Origin: Roseburia intestinalis L1-82
GTDB taxonomy: Bacteria > Bacillota > Clostridia > Lachnospirales > Lachnospiraceae
Reading direction: 5' to 3'
DNA: 64,000 bases
Assembly (NCBI RefSeq): GCF_900537995.1
Contig: NZ_LR027880.1
Span: forward strand, 205,001-269,000
Shown: in pieces, positions 10,707-18,166 of the stretch
Numbering within the stretch: position 1 is the first letter of the stretch
How the letters are laid out: each line of letters opens with the position of its first letter
Position numbers and translations under genes: made by a program
Notes under the pieces: generated by a model
What the model was told of the DNA's origin: nothing
Database searches by the model: none
The model's input: only the letters and a program-made list of their open reading frames with translations

Positions 10707-11534
10707 TTACTGATGGCGGACTTTCGAGGGCAGACAGCCGTATACTTCTTTGAACATACGGTTGAATACCTTATAGTTGATAAAACCGTGGCGTTCCATG
10801 ATCTGTGTAATGCTGTCGCCGGTCTGCATGAGGTCAGAATAAATATGGGAAAGCCGTACCATGTTGACGTATTCTAAGAAGGTGAATCCCATGTTTTTCT
10901 TAAAGAAACGGCAGAAGTATTCCGGATTGAGTGCAAAACGGTCTGAGATATCCGAGAGGGAGAGCGGTTCCATATAATGCCTTTCCACATAAGTTATGAT
11001 ATCTTTCAGCCTTGTGAGCGTTTTGGTATCCTGCGAGACGGTACTCTGTGACTGTGGCAGGACGTAAGAAGTATAAAGTATATAAAGAAAATGATGAAGG
11101 TGGCTGCCAAATAAAAACTGGTAGCCATTTTTTTCATTTTTATATAAGTAACCCATGGTCAGTAAGTGATCCCGCATTTCGCAGAATACGGGGTCATTTT
11201 TATATTTTTCCGCAGAAAAGTATTCCTGAAAACGGATGGAGGCAAAACCGGGAAGCATCTGGTTAAAGAAGTCAAACGGGATCTGCAGCAGGTAGGTTTC
11301 CGTTCTGCCGATCGTGCGGGTGTAATGGATGTCACCGGAATTCACCAGAAAGATATCGCCTGTGTGCAGCAGGAAGGATTCCTCGCGGCAGATGACATGC
11401 ATGGAACCGGAGGAGATGTATAAAATCTCAACGTGTGCGTGCCAGTGGCTGGGCACGAGCTGGTTGTCGGACTGGTAGATGTCGAAGTAGACGGGGAGTT
11501 TGGGTTTGGAGGTGATGATTTCGTGGGTGGTCAT
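10707..11534 (-). CDS. AraC-family transcriptional regulator
   Basis: A 275-residue regulator with an N-terminal cupin that senses a ligand (HWHAHVEILYISSG, GDIFLVNSGDIHY, about 20-75) and a C-terminal pair of helix-turn-helix motifs (SLSDISDRFALNPEYFCRFF and SITQIMERHGFINYKVFNRMF, about 185-270). Regulators of this type usually control nearby sugar genes; here the divergent GH3 genes starting at 12565 are the likely targets. I chose ATG 11534 because the family homology begins just after it and AAGGA lies upstream. The open frame extends to 11747, but that part lies partly in a noncoding inverted repeat and has no family resemblance. Confidence 0.85.
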   Translation of the reverse strand: MTTHEIITSKPKLPVYFDIYQSDNQLVPSHWHAHVEILYISSGSMHVICREESFLLHTGDIFLVNSGDIHYTRTIGRTETYLLQIPFDFFNQMLPGFASIRFQEYFSAEKYKNDPVFCEMRDHLLTMGYLYKNEKNGYQFLFGSHLHHFLYILYTSYVLPQSQSTVSQDTKTLTRLKDIITYVERHYMEPLSLSDISDRFALNPEYFCRFFKKNMGFTFLEYVNMVRLSHIYSDLMQTGDSITQIMERHGFINYKVFNRMFKEVYGCLPSKVRHQ

Positions 11535-11601
11535 GGTGGTGGGGATTCCTTTCTTCTGGGGGAAATTGATTTGTGGCATGCGGGGGTTTTGGCGAGCCTT
11601 C

Positions 11602-11865
11602 CTGCGGTCTGTATGGCGCCGGAGTGTCCGGGTAAGGCTGAGCCGGTTACCGCTTTTTCGTGTTCCTAAGCGGGCACCTGAACAAAGTGGCGATTTCATG
11701 CTGCTCCCAGAACTCGCTTTTTCGTTTATGGAAAGCCAAAAGTGCATTGAGCTCGGACAACTGTCCGCAGCATGACTTTTTGTTCATGTGCCCGCTAAGG
11801 AACACACAAAAAGCGGTAAGACGGCTCCACCTTACCCGGACACCCCGGCGCCGTACAGACCGCAG
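11602..11865. repeat. long imperfect inverted repeat
   Basis: Left arm 11602-11686 pairs with right arm 11779-11865. I count about a dozen differences over 85 positions, including the matched blocks CTGCGGTCTGTA, TGTCCGGGTAAGG, TACCGCTTTTT and AGCGGGCAC. The 92-nt centre holds a further pair, CATGCTGC (11697-11704)/GCAGCATG (11767-11774). Transcribed from either strand this would form a very long hairpin. It encodes nothing convincing. It could be a miniature palindromic mobile element or a structured RNA. Confidence 0.8.
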
Positions 11866-12056
11866 GGCATGTTGGAAAGCCTTCCGGAAAATATGTGCGG
11901 CAGTCCTTGTAAAATACGATAGGACTGATTCTGCCAACTTTGTTGTTAAGCTCATAATAAGTCAATATCGACCGAAATACAAGTCATTATCTGCCTTGAA
12001 ATAAAAGTGTAAGGTAAGTATGATAGGAATATAAAGAATATAAGAAACGTAAGAGA

Positions 12057-12256
12057 GTTGCCGACAAAACGCGTCAATACCAAGAAGCCGTTGCAGGCAA
12101 AAACGCATCGAAACCAAGAAGCCGTTGCCGACAAAACGCATCAAAACCAAGAAGCCGCTGCCGACAAAACGTATCAAAACCAAGAAGCCGTTGCAGGCAA
12201 AAATGCATCGAAACCAAGAAGCCGTTGCCGACAAAACGCATCAATACGCTGAAAGC
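12057..12256 (+). repeat. tandem repeat, unit about 33 bp, first array
   Basis: Five full copies and one partial copy of a unit reading roughly GTTGCCGACAAAACGCATCA then AAACCAAGAAGCC. Units of 33 bp (GCCGACAAAACG type) are mixed with units of 34 bp (GCAGGCAAAAACG type). The length change shifts the frame, so the array is not a protein repeat. There are no unique spacers, so it is not CRISPR. Confidence 0.85.
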
Positions 12257-12302
12257 GCTGCATGCAAAACTCCCCAACAACCTGCATCTGTTGCGAGGGG
12301 GA

Positions 12303-12415
12303 CGCAGATTTAAAAGAAGGTGCTGGGGAGCCGTCGGTCCTTAGCGACCGTATTTTGGTCGCTTAGTACCGCTACGAGCGACACGCAGCGAGAGCGTGCC
12401 TTCGTTAAATCTGTG
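12303..12415 (+). other. candidate structured RNA element upstream of GH3
   Basis: The sequence folds by eye into a closed multi-helix element. P1 is 12303-12313 with 12405-12415 (11 bp, one G-U). P2 is GAAGG 12316-12320 with CCTTC 12399-12403. P3 is 12335-12349 with 12357-12371 (15 positions, two mismatches, 7-nt loop). P4 is CACGC 12382-12386 with GCGTG 12394-12398. It matches no riboswitch or other RNA family I know. It lies about 150 bases before the start of the first GH3 gene, between the two repeat arrays. Confidence 0.5.
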
Positions 12416-12431
12416 TATGCCTCACAACATT

Positions 12432-12529
12432 CACAGCCTAAAGAGGAGTTTTGCCTCCAACGCTCACAGCCTAAAGAGGAGTTTTGCCCCAACGCTCACA
12501 GCCTTCGGAAGAGTTTTGCCTCCAACGCC
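12432..12529 (+). repeat. tandem repeat, unit about 33 bp, second array
   Basis: Three copies of a unit reading roughly CACAGCCTAAAGAGGAGTTT then TGCCTCCAACGCT, of 33, 32 and 33 bp; the third carries TTCGGAAG in place of TAAAGAGG. The sequence differs from the first array. It ends 35 bases before the GH3 start codon, so it lies in the 5' leader of that gene. Each unit contains AAAGAGGAGTT or a variant, which resembles a ribosome binding site. Confidence 0.75.
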
Positions 12530-12564
12530 CACCCACCAAATATTTCAAAAAGGAGCCCACAATC

Positions 12565-14982
12565 ATGGAAAAATGGCAAAGATCACTTTATCAACCCAAC
12601 CTCCCTCTCGGAGCTGACGGCACCAAAGTCACCGCCTCAAAAGCACACATCACCCTGTCAAAAGAAGCCGCCAAAGAAGGCATGGTTCTTCTAAAGAACA
12701 ATGAAAGCCTTCTCCCATTTCAGGCAGGCACCAAACTCGCCCTGTTTGGAAAAGGCAGTTTTGACTATGTCAAGGGTGGTGGCGGAAGCGGAGATGTAAC
12801 CGTTGCTTATACGACAAATTTGTATGAGGGATTCAAGAAGCTGCCGGAAAAAGTAGAAGTGTATGAGGCACTCTCTGATTATTACCGTAAAGAGGTAGAA
12901 AAACAGTACGAGGCAGGAGCAGAACCGGGAATGACAGTAGAGCCTGCGTTTCCGGAAGAAACTGCAAAAAAAGCGAGAGCGTACACGGACACGGCAGTGA
13001 TCTGCATCAGCCGTTTTTCCGGGGAAGGCTGGGACAGAAAGAGTTCTTATGATAAGGAGATGGATGAGTCGGTACAGACAGATCCGCTGCTGGAAAAGGC
13101 AGAGCGCATTTTTCCGGACGGAGACTTTTACCTGACGAAGGAAGAGAGCGCGATGGTGGAACAGGTGCAGCAGTTGTTCCCGAAGGTGGCAGTCGTTATG
13201 AATGTCGGCGGCATGGTCGATACGGACTGGTTTGCAGAAAATGAAAAAATTCAGGCGGTGCTGATGGCATGGCAGGGGGGTATGGAAGGCGGAAGCGCAG
13301 CAGCAGAGCTTCTGTGCGGCGTCGGCAGTCCATCCGGAAAACTTTCCGACACATTTGCAAAGAAACTGGAAGACTATCCGTCATCGGAGACATTCCATGA
13401 ATCGGTAAAATATGTCGATTATAAAGAAGATATCTACGTCGGCTACCGCTATTTTGAGACAATACCGGGGGCTGATAAAGCCGTCAATTATCCGTTTGGC
13501 TACGGTCTTTCCTACACGACTTTCGAGCGTGCGTTAGTATCTGCGGAAGAAAAACAGGGTGTGATCCGCGTGCGTGTCAATGTGACCAACACCGGAAAAT
13601 ATCCGGGAAAAGAAGTCATGCAGTTATATGCGCAGGCACCGCAGGGCGTACTTGGAAAGGCAAAGAGAGTCCTTGCAGCATTTGAAAAAACACGACTGTT
13701 AGCACAGGGAGAAACGCAGCTTCTGACGTTAGAGGCACCGGTGGCACAGCTTGCATCCTATGATGATCTGGGAAAAATTCAGAAATCTGCCTATGTGCTG
13801 GAAAAAGGTAAGTATCAGTTTTATCTTGGCACGTCCGTGCGGGAAACAGAGCAGGTATTTTGTTTTACGATGCCAGAGGATACCGTAACAGAGCAGCTTA
13901 CCGCAAAACTGGTTCCGACTTTACTTGCGGAGCGCATGCTCTCCGATGGAAGTTTTGAAAAACTGCCGCAGTCCGAACCGAATGATCCGGATTACTCCGC
14001 AATCAAACGTGTTCCGAGGGAGGAAAGCGATGGATTTTCACCGGCTGTCCGCGCACTGCCGGGACATCAGATCTGGTCACAGCCGTATAAGAAAGACGCA
14101 CATATTTTTATGGAAGTTGCAGAAGGAAAGATCACGCTGGATGAATTTGTGACACAGATGACGGATGAGGAACTTGCGCATATTTTAGGCGGACAGCCGA
14201 ATACCGGTGTGGCAAATACATTTGGATTTGGAAATATGCCGGAGTATGGAATCCCGAATATTATGACGGCGGACGGACCTGCCGGACTCCGCATTGAGAA
14301 AAAATGCGGCGTAGTTACGACGGCGTGGCCGTGTGCGACACTTTTAGCATGTACCTGGAACCCGGATATGTTATATCAGGTTGGTGCAGCAGGTGCCGCT
14401 GAGGTGAAGGAAAATAACATTGCCGTCTGGCTGACGCCTGCGGTCAATATCCACAGAAGTCCGCTTTGCGGAAGAAACTTCGAGTATTATTCCGAAGACC
14501 CGTATCTGACCGGGAAAATGGCATCTGCAATGGTAAAGGGAATCCAGTCAAAACATATTGCCGCGACGGTCAAACATTTTGCATGCAACAATAAGGAGAC
14601 AAACCGTAAGGAAAGCGATTCCAGAGTGTCCGAGCGGGCAGCAAGGGAGATTTATTTAAAGGCGTTTGAGATTATCGTAAAAGAGGCAGATCCGTGGTGC
14701 ATTATGTCATCTTACAATATCGTAAACGGACACAGAACTTCTGAAAACCGTGAACTTTTAGAGGACATCTTAAGAGGTGAGTGGAATTATCAGGGAATGG
14801 TCACGACCGACTGGTGGACAAGCGGTGAGCATTATAAAGAAGTAAAAGCGGGAAATGACATCAAGATGGCATGTGGATTTCCGGAGAGTCTGCTCCGTGC
14901 AAAAGAAGCAGGAGTGCTGACAAGAGAAGAGATGGAGATCTGCGCAAAGCGTATTTTAGGATTAATACTGAAAATCGACTGA
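12565..14982 (+). CDS. GH3 beta-glycosidase with inverted domain order
   Basis: A cytoplasmic glycoside hydrolase family 3 enzyme of 805 residues with no signal peptide. It probably removes beta-linked glucose or xylose from imported oligosaccharides. The domains are circularly permuted compared with most GH3 enzymes: first the alpha/beta sandwich domain (EGMVLLKN near 40 to GKLSDTFA near 260), then the fibronectin III-like domain (about 290-420), and last the TIM barrel (about 520-800). The nucleophile is Asp of the TTDWW motif, near residue 749, and the KHF/RN substrate-binding motifs (GRNFEYYSEDP, ATVKHFACNN) are present. The start at 12565 is fixed by AGGAG 9 bases upstream. A second enzyme of the same architecture follows. 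Specificity cannot be read from the sequence. Confidence 0.93.
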   Translation: MEKWQRSLYQPNLPLGADGTKVTASKAHITLSKEAAKEGMVLLKNNESLLPFQAGTKLALFGKGSFDYVKGGGGSGDVTVAYTTNLYEGFKKLPEKVEVYEALSDYYRKEVEKQYEAGAEPGMTVEPAFPEETAKKARAYTDTAVICISRFSGEGWDRKSSYDKEMDESVQTDPLLEKAERIFPDGDFYLTKEESAMVEQVQQLFPKVAVVMNVGGMVDTDWFAENEKIQAVLMAWQGGMEGGSAAAELLCGVGSPSGKLSDTFAKKLEDYPSSETFHESVKYVDYKEDIYVGYRYFETIPGADKAVNYPFGYGLSYTTFERALVSAEEKQGVIRVRVNVTNTGKYPGKEVMQLYAQAPQGVLGKAKRVLAAFEKTRLLAQGETQLLTLEAPVAQLASYDDLGKIQKSAYVLEKGKYQFYLGTSVRETEQVFCFTMPEDTVTEQLTAKLVPTLLAERMLSDGSFEKLPQSEPNDPDYSAIKRVPREESDGFSPAVRALPGHQIWSQPYKKDAHIFMEVAEGKITLDEFVTQMTDEELAHILGGQPNTGVANTFGFGNMPEYGIPNIMTADGPAGLRIEKKCGVVTTAWPCATLLACTWNPDMLYQVGAAGAAEVKENNIAVWLTPAVNIHRSPLCGRNFEYYSEDPYLTGKMASAMVKGIQSKHIAATVKHFACNNKETNRKESDSRVSERAAREIYLKAFEIIVKEADPWCIMSSYNIVNGHRTSENRELLEDILRGEWNYQGMVTTDWWTSGEHYKEVKAGNDIKMACGFPESLLRAKEAGVLTREEMEICAKRILGLILKID

Positions 14983-15047
14983 GATCAGACGAAAAACAAT
15001 CATAGACAAAAATAATGACAGGCTAAAAAGATAACAACAGATATATA

Positions 15048-15100
15048 GTGTGAAAAATAAGATTTTTCACACGCAAGATTTGTGCTTACGCACAAACTTG
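15048..15100. other. two adjacent hairpins between the GH3 genes
   Basis: Perfect stem GTGTGAAAAAT (15048-15058)/ATTTTTCACAC (15062-15072), then CAAGATTTGTGC (15074-15085)/GCACAAACTTG (15090-15100) with one bulge. There is no T-run after either, so these look like mRNA processing or stability structures that could uncouple the expression of the two GH3 genes. Confidence 0.55.
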
Positions 15101-15107
15101 AGATGCA

Positions 15108-15128
15108 AATGAAAACGTTGTTTTCATT
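15108..15128. promoter_or_regulatory. possible operator before the second GH3 gene
   Basis: Perfect inverted repeat AATGAAAAC-GTT-GTTTTCATT, 42 bases before the ATG at 15170. It resembles a catabolite-response (cre) element, TGAAAAC..GTTTTCA, with a longer centre. It could equally be a third small hairpin of the leader. Confidence 0.4.
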
Positions 15129-15169
15129 GAAAGACAGCGCAAGAATGGAGATTAAAATGGAGGATTATC

Positions 15170-17974
15170 ATGGGTAACAGTGGAATCGGTGTTCCGCTGC
15201 CGGAACTGGCAGCATACTGCAGAGAGGCAGCGGCAGAGGGAGCCGTGCTTTTAAAGAATGAGGGGCATATGCTTCCGATCAAAAAGGATGAGACAGTTTC
15301 TATTTTCGGAAGAAGCCAGATCGAATATTACCGGAGCGGAACCGGTTCAGGTGGAGCGGTCAATGTGCCGTATGTCAAAAATATTTTAGACGGAATCAAA
15401 GAAAATAATGCTTTTCCTGTAAATGAGGATCTGGTAGAAACCTATAAAGAATGGTTAAAGGAGCATCCGTTTGACAATGGAGGCGGTGGATGGGCGGCAG
15501 AGCCGTGGCATCAGGAAGAGATGGAGATCACCGACGAGATCGCACGCCGCGCAGCAGAAAAGTCTGAAAAAGCAATTTTTCTGATCGGAAGAACTGCCGG
15601 TGAGGATAAAGATTACGAGGACACGGAAGGCAGTTATCTTCTGACAAAACGGGAGAAAGAAAATCTTCGTGTTGTAACAAAATATTTTAACGAAGTGGCA
15701 GTGCTTTTAAATGTGTCTAACATCATTGATATGAGCTGGACGAAAGATGCGGCATATCAGGATCACATCAAAGCGATTCTTTACATCTGGCAGGGTGGTA
15801 TGGAAGGCGCGAACGCCGTTGCAGATCTGTTATCGGGCAGAGTGACACCATCCGGAAAACTGACGGATACGATCGCGGAGAAACTTTCTGATTACCCGGC
15901 AGCAGACCATTTTGGAAGTAAGACAGAAAATATTTATGCGGAAGATATCTATGTCGGCTACCGTTATTTTGAGACATTCGCACCGGAAAAAGTAATGTAT
16001 GAGTTTGGTTTCGGTTTATCTTATACGGAATTTTCCATGGAGATGGTAAAAGCGGAGAGTACAGGAAATGGAAAAGATGCAAAGATCGCACTCAGTATCC
16101 GTGTGAAAAATACCGGGGCAGCAGCCGGAAAAGAGGCTGCACAGGTTTATGTGTCCGCCCCACAGGGACAGCTTGGAAAACCGGCAAGGGTATTGTGCGG
16201 ATTTGCAAAGACAAAACTGCTTGCTCCGGGCGAGGAGGAAGTACTTGAACTTACCATTCCGGTAAGCCGGTTTGCTTCCTATGACGACAGCGGTGTGACT
16301 GGTCATAAGTCCTGCTATGTCTTAGAGGAAGGTCTGTATAAGATCTATGTTGGAAACAGCGTCAGATGCACAGAAAAAGCCAATGTGGACGGAAAAGGCG
16401 GTTATGAGGTTTCTTCCTGTATCGTCACAGAGGAGTTGGAGGAGGCGCTTGCGCCGACAAAAGAATTTTTGCGTCTTAAGACAGGCAGACAAAAGGAGGA
16501 CGGGGTGTTTGCCCGTGCATATGAAAAAGCACCACAGCAGATGGTTGATCTGGCAGAGCGGATCAAAAGCCGTCTGCCAAAAGAACTGCCACAGACCGGA
16601 AATAAAGGAATTACCTTACAGGCGGTTGCAGAGAATATCAAAAATGGCAGCAGTGTGGAAGAAGAATTGGACGCATTTGTAGCACAGTTTACCAACGAGG
16701 AGTTAGCCGTGATCGTCCGCGGCGAGGGAATGAGCAGCCCGAAGGTAACACCGGGTACAGCATCCGCATTTGGCGGTGTCAGCGACAGCCTGCATGGTTA
16801 TGGCATCCCGATTGCCTGCGCATCCGATGGCCCGTCCGGCATCCGTATGGAGAGCGGATTAAAGGCAACACAGCTCCCGATCGGAACACTCCTTGCATGT
16901 TCCTTTAATATTCCAATGATGGAAGAATTATATCAGATGGAAGGCAGGGAATTAGTTGGAAACGAGATCGACACCCTGCTTGGACCGGGAATCAATATCC
17001 ACCGCTATCCATTAAATGGACGTAACTTTGAGTATTTCAGTGAAGATCCGCTTGTGACAGGACAGTTTGCGGCGGCAATGACAAGGGGAATCCGAAGTGC
17101 CGGTTCTTCTGCGACCGTGAAACATTTTGCAGCGAATAATCAGGAGACGGAAAGACATAATGTAAACTCCGTTGTATCTGAGCGGGCACTCCGTGAAATC
17201 TATCTGAAAGGCTTTGAGATTGCCGTGAAAGAGGGAAATGCAAATTCGATCATGACCTCTTACAACCCGGTCAACGGACACTGGACGGCATCCAATTATG
17301 ACTTAAATACGACGATCCTGCGTGGCGAGTGGGGATATCAGGGAATTGTTATGACAGACTGGTGGGCAAAGATGAATGACGTTGTAAACGGCGGGGAGGC
17401 AGACCGCAGATACACCTCATTCATGGTTCGTGCACAGAATGACTTATACATGGTAGTCAACAATAATGGTGCTGCCATCAACGCAGCGGGCGATGATACC
17501 GTAGAAGCGTTGGAGGCGGGAAAACTCACTGTTGGAGAGTTACAGCGCTGTGCGAAAAACATCTGCCGTTTCCTGCTTGGAACACCTGTGATGAAACGTC
17601 CGTTAAAAGATTTTGATCCACTGCTTACAGTTACTGCAAAAGAAGCAGTAAATACAGACGAAAAGCAGGTCTGTGCACTGCAGAGCGGAAACCGGATCGA
17701 GGCAGGAAAGTTTGAAAACACAGTCCTTTATGTGGAAAAAGAAAGCATTTTAAACGTTAATGCACATTTCTGTTTCCCGGTGGAAGGATTAGCACAGGGA
17801 GCTGCCAATCTGTATCTGAATGGAGAACTGATGGCAACCGTCCAGACAGGTGGAACCGGAGAGCGTTTCCTGACACAGCGGATGTGTCGTGTGAAATTTA
17901 TGCCGGGGTATTATGAACTGAAAGCAGAGTATGTGACATCGGAACTGAAGTTGGACTGGATTGAGTTAGAGTAA
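15170..17974 (+). CDS. GH3 beta-glycosidase with inverted domain order and C-terminal extension
   Basis: A second GH3 enzyme, 934 residues, without signal peptide. It has the same permuted layout as its upstream neighbour: sandwich domain first (EGAVLLKN near 25), fibronectin III-like domain (about 265-395), then TIM barrel with ATVKHFAANN and the nucleophile Asp in MTDWW near residue 730. A further 115 or so residues follow the barrel (about 820-934). They are beta-rich, contain NLYLNGEL and end YELKAEY..LKLDWIELE, resembling a CBM6/35-type or accessory beta-sandwich. GGAGG lies 6 bases before the start. The two GH3 genes are 187 bp apart and probably co-regulated. Cytoplasmic cleavage of short beta-linked oligosaccharides is the likely role. 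Confidence 0.92.
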   Translation: MGNSGIGVPLPELAAYCREAAAEGAVLLKNEGHMLPIKKDETVSIFGRSQIEYYRSGTGSGGAVNVPYVKNILDGIKENNAFPVNEDLVETYKEWLKEHPFDNGGGGWAAEPWHQEEMEITDEIARRAAEKSEKAIFLIGRTAGEDKDYEDTEGSYLLTKREKENLRVVTKYFNEVAVLLNVSNIIDMSWTKDAAYQDHIKAILYIWQGGMEGANAVADLLSGRVTPSGKLTDTIAEKLSDYPAADHFGSKTENIYAEDIYVGYRYFETFAPEKVMYEFGFGLSYTEFSMEMVKAESTGNGKDAKIALSIRVKNTGAAAGKEAAQVYVSAPQGQLGKPARVLCGFAKTKLLAPGEEEVLELTIPVSRFASYDDSGVTGHKSCYVLEEGLYKIYVGNSVRCTEKANVDGKGGYEVSSCIVTEELEEALAPTKEFLRLKTGRQKEDGVFARAYEKAPQQMVDLAERIKSRLPKELPQTGNKGITLQAVAENIKNGSSVEEELDAFVAQFTNEELAVIVRGEGMSSPKVTPGTASAFGGVSDSLHGYGIPIACASDGPSGIRMESGLKATQLPIGTLLACSFNIPMMEELYQMEGRELVGNEIDTLLGPGINIHRYPLNGRNFEYFSEDPLVTGQFAAAMTRGIRSAGSSATVKHFAANNQETERHNVNSVVSERALREIYLKGFEIAVKEGNANSIMTSYNPVNGHWTASNYDLNTTILRGEWGYQGIVMTDWWAKMNDVVNGGEADRRYTSFMVRAQNDLYMVVNNNGAAINAAGDDTVEALEAGKLTVGELQRCAKNICRFLLGTPVMKRPLKDFDPLLTVTAKEAVNTDEKQVCALQSGNRIEAGKFENTVLYVEKESILNVNAHFCFPVEGLAQGAANLYLNGELMATVQTGGTGERFLTQRMCRVKFMPGYYELKAEYVTSELKLDWIELE

Positions 17975-18089
17975 AATTTATTATCTGAATTTATAAAGTA
18001 AAAGTATACAATTTTAATCTCATAAAACAACTTAAAAAAGCAAAAATTAAGTAAAAACTCTGAAAATTTACAAACTAATATAATCTTAA

Positions 18090-18119
18090 TTGACAATGTT
18101 TTTTAAAGTAACATATAAT
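18090..18119 (+). promoter_or_regulatory. promoter of the GH26 mannanase gene
   Basis: TTGACA at 18090-18095, an 18-bp spacer and TATAAT at 18114-18119 in an AT-rich intergenic region. Transcription would start near 18126, about 40 bases before the ATG. Confidence 0.75.
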
Positions 18120-18166
18120 TAAAAGACAAAGTGCATAAAGCTAATAAATGTATTGGAGGTAAGTTT

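Noticed and set aside
11535..11747. 71-residue N-terminal extension of the AraC regulator.
   Set aside because: It overlaps the long inverted repeat, has no family similarity, and a ribosome binding site precedes the internal ATG 11534.
12058..12313. Small proteins with repeated TKKPLQAKTHRNQEA-like sequence encoded by the tandem array.
   Set aside because: Units of 33 and 34 bp break the frame; frames are open on both strands only because the repeat lacks stops, and there is no ribosome binding site.
12057..12529. CRISPR array suggested by repeated 33-bp units.
   Set aside because: Units abut directly with no unique spacers, differ in length, and no cas genes are near.
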